A DNA stretch of 40,552 nucleotides from Pelargonium nanum (GCA_036897485.1 JAYMTF010000304.1:1-40552), one strand, 5' to 3'; shown: positions 11,187 to 23,839, counted from the stretch's first letter. The notes: generated by a model from the letters alone, not told the origin. Numbers and translations are program-made.

Positions 11187-12298
11187 ATCTTGGATATCTC
11201 AGAATTAAAGGAGGTTTATAGAGTTGTTTGATATGGATATCAGAATAATTAAAAGCTACATCTGAAAAGAGGAGAGTTCACATATATAACTGGAAGCTGT
11301 AATGTATTAAGTATATATATTATTGGTTGATCAAGCTGAGCTATCATCTTCCTCTAATATTTGCTGTTTGCACATCAAGCTGTAATGCTTGCAGTGTGGA
11401 TGATGATTCCCTTAAAAATTTATTCTCTACAGTTGCAAATTTAAGTCATTTACCATTACTGAAAGTAAGACAAGTTTAAGTACCATGTTGAGTAATGTAA
11501 GAAAAAATCTGTAAACTTCCTTGACCCAAATGTCAATTTGACTTGTAAAATCTGATTTATTGAAGTTTTTTTTTTTTTTTTTTTTGCTACAATTTATTGA
11601 AGTTTATAAAACTGCTGATCACTACTGTCACTTTAGCTATATGAGGGTGAATTTTTCTATAAAAGAGAGGTTGGATTTTTTTATCTTGTACAACAAATTT
11701 TGGATCATGACAGATACGGTGGATAATTAAATAAATCTCAAAATATGTCTCATAACACATAAGATATCTTAAAACAAAATATAGCTAACAATTAATGGAC
11801 CACACCCTTCAGACTATGTATAACTAACAGAACCTACAGTAAACAAAAATAAAAAACGTAAAATGCTCAATTTACTCTACGAACTTTCGTGTTTAGATGC
11901 AAATTAGACTCTAATGTTTATTTTTAAACTCAAAATATAGCATGAGCTTTCTTGTTTGGGTCCAATTTGGTCCCAAAACTTTTTTAACCTAAAATAGTTC
12001 TTGAACTTTTAAATATGATTACAAATGATTTTTGTCGTTTGTTTCCGTTAGTTTCTATGTTAAGTTATCTTACATAGAATTTAAAATATATTAAATAGTA
12101 CTTAATGAGTTCAAAAAAGTTTAGTGACTACTTAACGGATAAACTAACTACAACTATTTTGAGTCCACAATTAAAAGTTTATATGCTTTTTAGCCTATTT
12201 TGAGTTTTAAAAAAAAGTTCAAAACACAAAAGCTACTGAATATTTCGAGTTTTTTTTAGTCGGGTTTTTATTTTTAAATAATCCGTCATCCGAACCCG
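11187..12298. other. Intergenic region between kelch gene and SWP73
   Basis: Contains the kelch 3' UTR (to about 11350), a T run near 11568-11585, and copy B of the dispersed repeat at 11858-12030. No coding potential is seen. Confidence 0.5.
11858..12030 (+). repeat. Dispersed repeat, copy B
   Basis: Starts GTAAAATGCTCAATTTACTC and continues with degenerate units containing GAACTTTCGTGTTT and CCAATTTGGTCCC, the same order as copies A and C. It ends about 270 bp upstream of the SWP73 TATA box. Confidence 0.6.
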
Positions 12299-12304
12299 TA
12301 TATA
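12299..12304 (+). promoter_or_regulatory. TATA box of SWP73
   Basis: TATATA sits about 80 bp upstream of a (GA)n leader tract at 12381-12404. A leader exon follows, ending at a good 5' splice site (CTCC|GTAAGA, 12509), with a 3' splice site GGTAG at 12936-12940 directly before the coding start. The leader is therefore interrupted by an intron of about 432 bp. Confidence 0.55.
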
Positions 12305-12942
12305 GATGGGGCGGATCTATTCTCGAATTTCAATTTTCAAGAGCCATTTTCAGTTCCACAGTTTCAGTCAGACCCAGACAGAGAGTGAGAGAGAGAGAGA
12401 GAGAGCTGAGCTGATCAGTGAGCACGCATCTACGCTCTCAGAGCACGGCACATACAAATTACAAGCACGAACAAATCGTAGGAAGAGAGTCCTGTTCCTC
12501 ATCTCTCCGTAAGAATTCACTCTTCACTCCCTTTTTTCTTCTTCGAAATTTCCCATTTCATGTGTCTCTTCACTTTATAAACAATATTTGAGCCACTTTC
12601 CTGTAATCTCTCGGTCCTCCCTTGTTAGGGTTCGTAGTTTCTCCGAGATCGGAGGGTTCACTGGTCTGCTGCACAATTGTGGCTTCTAAAGGGTTTTTAG
12701 GGTTTTCAAGTGTTATTTATGATTATTTATTCTTCATTTATGCTTGTTTGTAATTGCCTGGAGGATAACAGTTTGAGGATTTTGACATAGAGTAGTCTAA
12801 AAAGTTCGTTTTTAAAAAAAAAAAAGAGAAGTGTTTTCGGGTTTGAAATTGTTTTGAGTATATATGTATGTGAAAAGCTTGGTTTTTTCTGTTGTGGGTG
12901 TTGCTTGAAAATTTTGTTCCCACTGAGTCTATTTTGGTAGAA

Positions 12943-15330
12943 ATGTCTATGAATAACAATAATCCACCCAAGACTGCTGGCAATTCGTCATCGCCATTTG
13001 GCAATGCTGGAATTGGAAACCCATCTATGCCTGGGAACCCGGGATTCTCACAGGCTCAGGCGCAAATTGCAACTGGCTATCAGAGTAATTTTCAGCTGTC
13101 CCAAGCTCATGCTCTTGCCCAGGCACATTCCAAAGCTCAAGCGCATGCTCAAGCTCAAGCTCAGGCAGCCCATGCCCAATTTCAAGCTCAGTTACAGGCT
13201 CAGGGTTTGTCTCTCAGCCAGAACCAAGCTGCCATGGGGAATTTAGGTGCATCTTCGCCATCCATTCCCGGTCTTGCCAATGCCAGTGCAAAGCGGATGC
13301 CTCTAAAGCCCCCCATGCGCCCTATTTCTTCATCCATGGCTAACACAAATTCTCCTTTGAGAACCATGGAGCTTACACCGGCAGCTCGTAATAATAAGAA
13401 GAAGCAAAAGCTCACCAACAAGCAGCTACAAGAGAGAGTTGCGGCAATTTTGCCTGAATCTGCTCTCTACACCCAGCTTCTGGACTTTGAGTCCCGCGTA
13501 GATGCTGCTCTTGCAAGAAAGAAGGTTGACATTCAGGAGGCCCTCAAGAACCCTCCTTGCATACAGAAGACCCTTCGGATTTATGTTTTTAACACCTTTG
13601 CAAATCAGCTTCGCACTATCCCAAATAGGCCTAATGCTGACCCCCCCACTTGGACTCTCAAGATTATTGGGAGGATCCTGGAAGATGGGGTGGATCCGGA
13701 TCAACCTTCCGTGGTCCAGAAATCCAACCCTATGTACCCAAAGTTTTCGTCTTTCTTCAAAAGGGTAACCATTTCCCTGGACCATAGGTTATATCCTGAT
13801 AACCATATTATTACATGGGAGAATGCTAGAGCACCTGCACCTCACGAGGGTTTTGAGGTAAAGAGGAAAGGCGATAAGGAATTTACTGTGCATATGCGTT
13901 TGGAAATGAACTATGTGCCTGAGAAGTATAAGCTTTCTCCACCTTTGACAGAGGTTCTTGGTATTGAGGTTGATACTCGTCCGAGAATTATAGCTGCAGT
14001 ATGGCATTATGTAAAGGCGAGAAAGTTGCAGAGCCCTGAAGATCCTTCCTTCTTTAATTGTGACCCACCTCTACAGAAAGTTTTTGGGGAAGTAAAGATG
14101 AAGTTTACCATGGTTTCACAAAAGATATCTCAGCATTTGTCTCCGCCACAACCCATACATCTTGAACACAAGATCAAACTTTCCGGGAATAGTCCAGTTG
14201 GTACTGCATGCTATGATGTGTTGGTTGATGTGCCCTTCCCAATTCAAAGGGAACTATCTATTTTACTGGCTAATACTGAGAAGAACAAAGAGATTGATAC
14301 CTGTGATGAAGCAATATGTACTGCTATAAGAAAAATCCACGAGCACCGTCGGAGACGTGCATTCTTTCTTGGTTTTAGTCAATCACCCGTGGAGTTCATT
14401 AATACTTTGATTGAATCTCAAAACAAGGATCTGAAGCTTGTAGCCGGGGAACCTAGTCGTAGTGCTGAAAAAGAACATCGGGCAGAGTTCTTCAACCAAC
14501 CATGGTAAGCTTATGTTTTAACTGTACCTCTTGGGTGTGTTTTTCCTGTTTTTTAATAGTAAAAAATAATTCTCCTTCCGTCCCAAACTGTCACTTTCTC
14601 TAGATATGTTCAAAACAATTGTCCACTTTCTTATTTAGGAAGTTAGTCATGCATGAATTATCAACAACAACCTTAATATATATAAGGCCTTAGAAAAGGA
14701 AAAAACCAACTAACTAATTAACTAATTCTTAATCTTTACAGAAATGGGAGAATGGACAATTAGTTTGGGACGGGATGGAGTAATAAGAAGTGTCTAACTA
14801 GCCCATAGTAATTTAGTTCACATATATATGCATTTAGGCTGTCCATAGAATTTGGTGCCAACATCATTATCTATGTAGTATCTTTACAATTACATCTTCG
14901 ATACTTGACTTACCCGGTTCATTGTAATGATGCTTCTCACATTTTCATATGCAAATCTTGGTTAATAGTATGAACCAGTTTAATTTTCTCGACACACAAA
15001 CCACCCTCATTTGATGTGTGGACTGTTACAACTATAACTGTTGGTGATGTGTGGAGGACATGGGTTGGTGACCTATTTGTGTAGTGGTCACTCGACAAGC
15101 CATTTGTCTTTTACAGATAGATTATCAATGCCTGCTTCCATCTTGAATCTTGATGTTATCAGGCATATTTACAGGCATAGTGTGTTTAACATACGAGCTG
15201 TGGATGTCTATTATCTTCTAAATGTGCACGTGTTATTGACCGCAGGGTTGAAGATGCTGTCATTCGATACATGAATCGTAAACCAGCTGCAGAAAATGAG
15301 GCTCCTGGAACCGGAAGTACACAAGTTTAG
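12943..15330 (+). CDS. SWP73B: SWI/SNF complex subunit SWP73/BAF60 (SNF12 homolog)
   Basis: Coding exons 12943-14504 and 15246-15330, joined inside a Trp codon (TG|G), give 548 residues. An Ala/Gln-rich N-terminal tract (about residues 45-95) precedes a conserved core with [29 protein letters not shown] and [25 protein letters not shown] domain follows at about 325-405 ([20 protein letters not shown], then FTMVSQKI). The C-terminal region includes [20 protein letters not shown]. It is near-identical in order to Arabidopsis CHC1/SWP73B (At5g14170), an accessory subunit that links the BRM/SYD remodelling ATPase complex to chromatin and transcription factors in the nucleus. The ATG at 12943 is preferred over the in-frame upstream 12892 because a 3' splice site lies at 12940, making the upstream codons intronic. 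The last coding exon adds 27 residues ending in GSTQV. Confidence 0.95.
14572..14780. mobile_element. Stowaway MITE in the SWP73 intron
   Basis: The left end CTCCTTCCGTCCCAAACTGT and the inverse of the right end, CTCCATCCCGTCCCAAACTA, are good terminal inverted repeats of Stowaway type. The element is about 209 bp, AT-rich inside, and followed by TA; the left flank is TT, so one copy of the TA duplication seems mutated. It lies wholly within the intron 14505-15245. Confidence 0.85.
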
Positions 15331-15875
15331 CATAACTGAGATGGTGATAGGGCATTAGATTATTGACTCTCCTTTGTTATATAGCTTGATGTTTGCCCTG
15401 GCGTCCTCCACGGGAGCAATGTGATTGTATTGGGATGCCGGGTTAGTTAGATGGGAGGAATGTTGGTTATTTGTGAAGAAGAAAAAAACACTAGCTGTTG
15501 TACTGATTATGCTTAGAGTTTGTGCAATTAGTAATATTCGACTGTTCCAAAATCAACAATGCTTTTTTTCAGTATGATCAATGTCAAATTCGAAACAATA
15601 CAATTTTTCGAAGAATAAAAAAAATTGTTAGCACATAGTTGCGGATTTTTTTAATTGTAAATTATAGTAAAATAATTAGAAAAGAACCAAACTAAAAATC
15701 TCATTCTATCAATCTCACGATGAAACCGAGTTGTTCACGAGTTAAAGAGAATGGTTATAACCGAACAACCGTCGATGGGAATCCCGAACAAAAATTTGCA
15801 ACCCAAATTTTAACTTTAGAACATTTATATCAAGTATGGGTGCTTTTCAAGTAATTTGTAGACTCAGACCCCAAA
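15331..15875. other. SWP73 3' UTR and spacer
   Basis: The first 200 bp look like 3' UTR (T/G-rich ends near 15540). The remainder is AT-rich with no feature recognised. Confidence 0.4.
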
Positions 15876-17660
15876 ATGGCGGGAAAAGAGGAGTTAAAAC
15901 TTAAAACACACACTATATTGCCATTACAGATTCCTTCGGAAGGGAAGGGTGGTGAAGGATCAAGAGACGGAGAAGATTTGCTTCAGAAAGCAAGAGCACG
16001 AGAACCTGAACCAGAGAAACAACTTCGCCGGCGGCGTCTCCCTCGCGGAGGACGACGCCTCTCGCCGATCTCTTCTCCCGGACTACATCGGTAATTTCTT
16101 GTTCTCATTGTTTGGCTTTGTTTTGTCTCCTGTTGATTGCATTGAGCTCACGAATCGTGAATTGAGAAGCAATTTAGATTTAATTGGATTTTGAGCTCAG
16201 GAAATGTGAATTTTAGAGGAATCCAGTTTCGTTGGATTCTAAAATATCGGAGAGTTAGGTTTCGCTTTAATAGTCATATAGATTTGGAATGTGCTGAAGA
16301 GTGAGTCATGCAAGGTTGGAGATCGGAGATAGTCTTTGGTCCTTCAGGTTAAACTCAATTTAATGTACCTGATTTGTGTTGTGGAACTGGTAATTTGAAT
16401 TTTTTTTTAGAGCTTTGATCAGATAAAAAACAGTTCTGATTTTGGATTAGTTGACTCATTTATGCTGTTGAAGGAAGGTTTTGTAACAATGATTTCACGA
16501 TAAATTGTACCACCTATAACGTAAAATGCATAGATAAATGTTAAACATAGCTTACAGAATTAAAATTGGGGATCTATTTTCATGAAATAGTAAACTGCAA
16601 TTATATTAGTTTGAAAAAACTTGTCTAAATGTTGTGGTGGTGAACATCTAAATACTGGGTTTCCTTTGTGATCTGTGAATGTTGATAGTTATGCAGTTTT
16701 GTCGGAGTACTCACTCAGGCAACAATCCAAATAAATTTCTAGAGGTGTTTCCATTAAAAGATTGGTATTTTTTGCTCCTTGAGGTTGAAAATGTGTCCCC
16801 TAGAATTTCTAATTGCCTATTATCTTATGTTTACTTCTCAAAGTTAAGTATTAAAATAAACATTAGGATTTGAAGTTTGGGGCAGAAAAGAGCAAAGATG
16901 ATTATACCGCATGAGATATATTTTATATTGAAGCGTGCTTTAATAGTGAATAAGAAATTGCATTTTTTTTAGTATAGTATAATGTCTTATGCTTCATCTA
17001 CTGTTGGGCATAATGGTTTTCCCTTCAAGTTGCTTCACCACATTGTAATTGCTAATTAATTTAAGGACACTGGTCGCACTATCTCTTGGGTTACCAGACC
17101 TGTTATCATGTATCGGCATACCATAATGAGACATGTTTTACGTTCTTCTTGTAGTAATTCTGTTATAATCCATAATCTCCTCCTTTTCCATTCATTTGCA
17201 CCAACAAATAGACCACAAGAGTTTGATGAATAAGGAAGGAGACAACATACCAAGTAACTGTATATTCCCCTAGCTTCATCAGAAGCATTCAACACCCTTT
17301 TCTCTTCTTCTTAGACCATTTCTAATCCCTATAAATTCATTCCCAATAACCAATTGATGATGGATTTCTGTAGAAGTGAAAACTTGATTGCGCGTGTTTA
17401 AACTTTTAAAGGAGAATATTGACACCATGTGCAAGTTGACTGAAGGTTTCTAATTCATTTATTTCTGAGTCTTGACAATTGATTTTAAGTATTTTGTCCT
17501 GATTTATTTGTTGTCTGAATGATTTTCTTGTAATTTTCCTTCCCTGGATATATGAGATCGGACATGAAAAGACAGTGAAGGATGCTTCTACGGATCCATT
17601 TAGAGACAACCTTACACAGGGAAAAGAAGGAAAAAAACAAAGCTAAAAGTGGCACAAGAC
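15876..17660 (+). pseudogene. Possible small, frame-ambiguous or broken gene
   Basis: I do not recognise this gene. An ATG at 15876 opens MAGKEELKLK..., but the codon pattern of the GC-rich part (16020-16090) fits the +1 frame instead, reading NNFAGGVSLAEDDASRR and then SLLPDYI before a good 5' splice site (ATCG|GTAATT, 16091). That second frame has a stop at 15895 and no ATG before 15949. A candidate second exon starts at 17576 after GACAG and reads VKDASTDPFRDNLTQGKEG, with a stop soon after. Either the start codon frame has been shifted by an indel, or the gene is noncoding. The product, if made, would be small and hydrophilic. A further open stretch (about 17775-17878) may be an exon or 3' UTR. 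Confidence 0.28.
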
Positions 17661-18583
17661 CAGTAGCTCTTCAGGTAATAAGTGCAAATATCAGCATGTT
17701 CACATTACTATGAACCTCTACTTTTTTTCTTGTTAACTCGGTGTCTTTTCTCTCTCTCTCTCTTTTGACTCAAGACTTTGAGAATGCACAGCAAGATATG
17801 AGGCTCTCTGTTTCTCCAAATATTCTCATACTTGTGATGAATGCAACAAGACAAAGTGGAAGCTTCTCATTGTAAGTATCACTACTTTCATTAACTGTAT
17901 ACTACTAGAAAGTAAATGCACAAACAATTTGTTTTGACATATTACATCCATAGACAAGTGGCATTAATCCCATTACATCTCGTCTATAGTAGCACGAATA
18001 GCCTTCTTTTTCATGGATCAATGGCTGAGCTACAAGTTGAACCTGATCCACACATATAGGTGAGATTAGACCCTGGACTCTCCTACTTTAACCATCTGGC
18101 CAGTGGAACCAACTAGCTAGTAGTTACTTTATGTTCTGTCCTTTTTGCAGAAAACAAAAAACATATAATAAACCACTATGTATAGGGGATTAGATTATTT
18201 GGTTAGTTAGCTTTAACATAGTTTAAGGTGCTTTGTTAACCTAAATCATAAAAATAATTAGAGGCAGTGGGCTGACTAAGTAGAATCATTATTCAAATCA
18301 TTCCATGTGGATTCATCGATGTAGACAGGCATGTGCTCTCTGACCAGATTTAAAAGAAACCGAACGGCTCTAAATGTTTACACAAAGCACAAATCGCACA
18401 CCACTGCATGATAGTTCCATTGATTATGCTTAACTTTGATCATTTGATACGTGTCTTAACTTTCTATATATGCATGATTGTTCTACATTTGAATCGCATA
18501 TTTATATAACATATGAGGTACAATGGCATGTTACACAGCACAAGGAGTCTTCATTAGTTTAATGAATTCTTTTGTTTTATTTA
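17661..18583. other. Intergenic spacer before the P450
   Basis: AT-rich DNA with a short (TC)n tract near 17750. It contains the 3' flank of the minus-strand CYP94 gene. No gene is supported. Confidence 0.4.
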
Positions 18584-20107
18584 TCAATTGATCTTTCTAT
18601 CTCGAATAATGACTTTGAACCCACCGGCCATGTGAGCCGTTAAGAGTGGCACGAAAACCGGTCTGTTTGAGTTGACTGGCACAATCTCAAACCTCCGGAG
18701 TATGGAAGCTATCACATACTTCATCTGATAGAAAGCCATCTGCTTTCCAAGACACACCCTTGGACCGGCCTGGAAAACCGGGAACTTGTAGGGAGAGACC
18801 TTCTTTAAGGGTCCTCTCTTCGTGTTTGATTCAAGAAACCACCGGTCCGGTTTGAACTCGAACCGGTCCTCCCCCCACAATGTCTCCATCCTCCCCATTC
18901 CATAAGGGAAGTAAGTCACTCTGTCTCCAGCCCGGACAGGAGTCCCGTCTGGCAACAGGTCTTCCCCGAAGGCATGCTTTGAGTCCCAGACCACCGGCGG
19001 GTACAGTCTCATGCACTCGCATAGGCATGCCTTCAACAATCTCAACTCCTTCAATGATCCATAATCCGCCATAGTATCCTTCACAACCTCTATCTCCTTC
19101 ACCACTTCTTGCTCTATGTCGGGATGGCAAGAAAGCAACCAGAACAGCCATGTCATTGCAGCGGATGTGGTGTCCCTTCCCGCCATGATGAAACTGATTA
19201 CCATATCTCTTATCACCTCCTCCTCGTGCCCGGCCAATATCAGTCTTGACAAGAGATCTTCGCTGCAGCTCTTCCCGTTTTCAACCATCATCTTCTTCTT
19301 GTTCCGAATTACCTCCGCCACATAGTCATGAACTTCCTCAACAGCCTCCTTCAGCTTTCTCTCAGATCCGACTCGCAGCAGCCTCTTGATCTTCCAAATG
19401 ATGTACAGAGGCGCTGCTCCGCGCCTCGCAGAGATTGTGGACGCCATGTCAAACGCTCTGGCTATCGGCAAATCAGGCTGGGACGGGTCCAAGGAGAACC
19501 GTTCCACCCCCAACGAAACCTTGCAAATCATATTGAACGCGAGCCTTCGCAACAAACCTTGCAAGTCCACCTCCTTGTTCCTGCTCGCCAGCGACTCGAG
19601 CACCGGCAACAACCCGTTCACCACCTCGTCCTGCAAGGTGTCCATGATGAATTCTTGAAGTGACGCGGTGGTGAACTCGTGGCTGGCGACCTTGCGCTGG
19701 GTGCGCCAGAGATCTCCATCCACATTGAATATGCCGCAACCAAGAAAGTCCCCGAGGACCTCGGTGAAGGGCTTGCCTTTGGGGAAGTTGTTGAAGTTGG
19801 TCTTGAGCATGTACTCGACGTTATCTGGATTGGCTGTGACAATGGTCCGTGGCGCGCCATAGCGCTGCACGAGGATGGTGTTGGTCGGGGACTTGGCGAG
19901 GAGCTCGGTGTACCAATCCAGCAAACGGTGTTGGTTCTTGTAGAAGGAAACCAAGCATCCGATGATGGGATAGGATTGGGGGCCGGGAGGAGGAGAGCAC
20001 TTGCGAAGTCGCCGGAATTCGCAGAAGATGAGATACAAGTAGAGGAGTGTTGAGAGCAAAATGAGAGGCAGAGCTTCGGAGGCCAATAAGGATTTGAACG
20101 TTTCCAT
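18584..20107 (-). CDS. CYP94B: Cytochrome P450, CYP94 family (CYP94B-like)
   Basis: An intronless 507-residue class II P450. Residues about 12-30 form the ER membrane anchor, followed by the Pro-rich hinge CSPPPGPQSYP. The CYP94 signature NFPKGKPFTEVLGDFLGCGI leads into FNVDGDLWRTQRK. The I-helix oxygen-activation motif is AGRDTTS; the ExxR motif is ECMR (within CLCECMRLYPPV); the haem loop is FQAGPRVCLG with the axial Cys at residue 452. The end VPLLTAHMAGG favours the CYP94B group, whose members 12-hydroxylate jasmonoyl-isoleucine and so attenuate jasmonate signalling; CYP94A-type fatty-acid omega-hydroxylation remains possible. An in-frame ATG 15 codons upstream exists, but METFKSLL is the more family-like start and lies about 80 bp from a TATA box. 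Confidence 0.92.
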   Translation of the reverse strand: METFKSLLASEALPLILLSTLLYLYLIFCEFRRLRKCSPPPGPQSYPIIGCLVSFYKNQHRLLDWYTELLAKSPTNTILVQRYGAPRTIVTANPDNVEYMLKTNFNNFPKGKPFTEVLGDFLGCGIFNVDGDLWRTQRKVASHEFTTASLQEFIMDTLQDEVVNGLLPVLESLASRNKEVDLQGLLRRLAFNMICKVSLGVERFSLDPSQPDLPIARAFDMASTISARRGAAPLYIIWKIKRLLRVGSERKLKEAVEEVHDYVAEVIRNKKKMMVENGKSCSEDLLSRLILAGHEEEVIRDMVISFIMAGRDTTSAAMTWLFWLLSCHPDIEQEVVKEIEVVKDTMADYGSLKELRLLKACLCECMRLYPPVVWDSKHAFGEDLLPDGTPVRAGDRVTYFPYGMGRMETLWGEDRFEFKPDRWFLESNTKRGPLKKVSPYKFPVFQAGPRVCLGKQMAFYQMKYVIASILRRFEIVPVNSNRPVFVPLLTAHMAGGFKVIIRDRKIN

Positions 20108-20185
20108 GTTGGTATAGGGACGGCGGAAACAGAGTATGATGGATACGTTCACATTGGCCTAGCAAAACCTCCAATCTACACAACC

Positions 20186-20194
20186 TTTTATAGA
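20186..20194 (-). promoter_or_regulatory. TATA box of the CYP94 gene
   Basis: On the minus strand CTATAAAAGG occurs about 80 bp upstream of the chosen start codon, a normal TATA position for a short-leader stress gene. Confidence 0.6.
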
Positions 20195-20274
20195 AACTGC
20201 AAGTCTGCAACAGCAAGTCAAGAAGCCTTGTTTATGCTCATTCCTACCCGAAGTTACTCTTTCAATCATTTTCA

Positions 20275-20464
20275 CTCACTCCGTCTCAAGATGAGCGTCT
20301 TGTTTTTTTGGATTTTTAGTCATCTCTTTGTGTTTTTAACTAGTCAGCTACACATGAATTCTCAATAGTACCTCTTATAACAACTTAGTAGTATTTTTTG
20401 ACATGATATCACATGACTTTTTTTTTATATTTCTCAAAATAAAAATAAGGACACCGAGGGCGGG
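20275..20464. mobile_element. Stowaway-like MITE upstream of CYP94
   Basis: The left end CTCACTCCGTCTCAAGATGA resembles the solo terminus at 90 (both continue GAG.GTC.TGTTT). The right end inverted, CCCGCCCTCGGTGTCCTTAT, is a weaker match and is flanked by TA. About 190 bp, starting about 80 bp upstream of the CYP94 TATA box. Confidence 0.55.
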
Positions 20465-20487
20465 TATTTGGTGAATACTTTAGTTTT

Positions 20488-20735
20488 GGTAAAATACTCA
20501 ATTTGGTCTCTGAACTTTTATGTTTCGACTCAATTTAGTTTTTGAATTTTTTTTAACTCAAAATAGTTCATGAACTTTCGTGTTTCGACACAATTTAATC
20601 CTAAACTTTTTAAACCCAAAATGGTCTTTGAACTTTCAAATATTAACTCAGTTTGGTTCTTGAACTTTAGCTAAAAAAATTCATTAAATTAGACCGGAAC
20701 ATGAAAGTTCATAGACCAAATCAGGTTTTTTATCT
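20488..20735 (+). repeat. Dispersed repeat, copy C
   Basis: Starts GTAAAATACTCAATTTGGTC and contains about five units of a degenerate 35-45 bp repeat (GAACTTT.TGTTTCGAC..AATTT). The last unit is inverted (CATGAAAGTTCATAGACC), so the copy has a foldback character. Confidence 0.65.
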
Positions 20736-23700
20736 TATAGTTTTCAAATTTTTGACTTATTTACTTGATATGTGGATTTTTTTTTTACTTTTATAAAAAA
20801 AATGATGTTTTTCCCAAATCGTAATTAATTATACTATGAATTGAATGAAAGAAATAGTGCTTGTCGTATATAGTGATTGTCGTGTACTGTATTTTTTTTA
20901 TTTTTTATTTTTGAAAGATTATGTACTGTATTTTGTAAAAAAGAAAATATGCTATTAATAATTTGTTTTATTTAAACAATTGATGTGGTAACATACTTGA
21001 TTCACAAACTAGTACAATATATATTTGTACTACGGTTGAGAAACTAAATTTTAATTTTCTTTTCACCCACTTTCGTTCGCGTGTTCCAAAAAGTCGTTTT
21101 ATATAATTCTTTTTGTAAAATGTTATTTTTTCATAATAAAATATTTTTATAAAAGGATGTACTATTTTGCTTCAAGAATCTAACACATAGAAATAGAAGA
21201 CTAACCTAACATCTTTAAATAAAAAGTGTGATAACTTTTTTTAGGAGAAAATGTATGATAAATTAAAATAGAATACTATATATAAATTATTTAAATAGGA
21301 TAAATTAATCACCTTACTTTTTCTTCCGAATCTTTTAGGTTAACATGATGCAAGATTATATAATATGATGCACTGACACACAATACTAAATAATTGGTGA
21401 AAAAAATACTATTCAATTACTAAAAGAAGTAATTATTCTTTTATTATAAAATATAAAATGGTTAGGCTTTCAGCACATGTATAATAGGACATTTTATATT
21501 TTTATATGTTTATTAAATTAGATATGAATATATATTTGTGTGCTCATATGTTGTATCCAAGACTTGTCCTGTTCTAATATTTTTAACCTGTCGACATGGG
21601 TTGTTGCCCTAGCTTCATAGATTCCTTACTAAAAAATCATTCAACTTATTGATTTGGACGATGTAGCATAAAATATTATTCATTTACGAACACAAATAGT
21701 TAATCAGCTATTAATACGATAGGATGTTTCAGAATGACTAAGACATTATAGAATGAAGGTGAGTGGAAGGAACATAGGAGTGTGAGTTCAACAGGATATA
21801 AAAGGCGCATCAACCCTGACAAATTAAATCAGAATTGAAAGCAACGCATCATGTCGTGAAAATGACCGAAGACCGAAAATTAAGATGATAAGAAAATGCG
21901 TTGAAGACTCGTAACGCAAGAAAAAGAGGACGCATTGTAAGAAAAATAGCGAACAAGACACGCACACATGAAAAATTGCCACAAATCCTCACAATGGAAA
22001 ACAAATAGAAAAGATTTCAAGTTCAAGATATTAATGACAAACTCTCTCAACAATCTTCCCTTCTCTTAGAAAAACAATCTCGGGTAAAACTCGACATTTC
22101 CTTAAGCTTTTCGTCAATGAGATGAAGAAAGATTCTTATATCAGTACTGCATAAGGTTCTCGCAATGACCTTTCCTTCTGTTTCTTTAGCAAACCATAGT
22201 CATCAACAAAGTCCTCTTAACGACCTCCCGTTTTAATTGAATCCAACTATTTGTAGCAACAATGCCAAGAAGCATCATTACAAACGTTATTTTGATTTTT
22301 GCGAATGCTTATTCCCGATTACATCTTATAAATTTTTATTTATCTCCTAATAAATTAATTGGAAACAGGAATATGGTCCCTCAAACGATCAAAAGAAATA
22401 GTTCCTTAGGCACAATATTTTTGCCCTTTTAAATTTTTATTATTCTATTATTATTTTGCCTTTGATCCCACCAGACACGGCCTTCTGTACTCAAACATGA
22501 CTGGAATTATCTTGATCTGTAATATAAAATATTAGATATTTGATTTAAATATTTTAGAAACTATTTAGTACATTTTTTTTGTTTTAAAATATTCACCGAA
22601 ATTTTATTTTGTGCCCCATGGTGTTATTATTATATTTCAAGCTTTCAATTTGGCCCTTTTCATAGGTAAATGATCAATCATACATCTTTCTTCTTCTTTT
22701 TGGTCGCATATATTTAGATTTTATTACATAATAAAATTGAATATAGTATATTCAAAATTGCTTGGCTGAATTTGTGATATTTAACGTACAAAATGGTACC
22801 AAATATTTGGTGTGATAAATTGAGAACATGTGGCATGTCATGGTAGATGCAGACAACAGGTGTTTGAAGGTACTGTTGGTAGTGGTGACCAATAACAAAA
22901 TAACCAAGTGAATCATTTATTTATGGATTTTCTTCTAGCATTTGCTTTTATTTATCTTCTAAAAAAATAGTTAATATGGCTTCATATATCCCATACATTT
23001 TTGTCTTAATTTACTCTCTTTTTTTAGAGCTCAAAAAAGATCTCACCCATCCCCCACCTTCCCATAACCACCTTTATTAAGGTCGTTTCTTGTATATAGA
23101 TAGTTTTTATATTTCATAGTCTAGGATAAATTTAGGAATGTTTGATTTAGGAAAATAGGTTGATCTTTTTAGTGATTTTAATTTTGTTTGAAAATCTACG
23201 TATCAGGTGGCTCAAACATTAGCGAAGTCGTCAGTTTTTATGTAAGGTTTAAAAAAGTATGTGAACTTACTAACCTCATAAAAAATATCTATCTTGTTAT
23301 TTATGAATTTGGCTTAATTTATAAAGAGATTAGTTTCGTTCAAAAAAATCTAATATCTTATTAATCTAAAATTAATCTAAAGTACAAATTCAATCTTAAA
23401 ATTAACTCAAATTACCTATTAAACCCAAACTAATTAAAAATAATACAAAACAAACTCAAACACTTACTTGAGCTTGTTGGTGGCTCATGCGTTTGATCAT
23501 CTGTAATTCTCTGCTATTGTCTATTTCCCAACATTTTCATGGGGTGTTTAGTATAGTATAGTCGTAGGAATATAAAATCGTGTGTCTTTTGAAATTTTAT
23601 ATAAAAAAATAGAAAGAAAAATAAAGAGAACTAATAATTGAATGACAGTGACTAATGACGTATTGGGGCGTTCCCATATATTGACTAATCCTTTGTTGAA

Positions 23701-23839
23701 AGACCTCTCACTCTCCAAGAACAAAACGTGCAACATGCATCCTGGCCATTTATGATGTTATCATGTTTAATCCCATGCAACAAATTTTCGGATTGAGTTG
23801 GATTGGTAAATATTTTAGTCGAGCGGACTCGCAAGATTA

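Noticed and set aside
12892-12942. Upstream in-frame start for SWP73
   Set aside because: A 3' splice site at 12938-12940 places these codons in the leader intron, and the family starts MS.NNN as at 12943.
18831-20053. Several long open frames overlapping CYP94 on both strands
   Set aside because: They are shadows of the GC-rich P450 coding sequence; only the 507-residue frame has P450 motifs.
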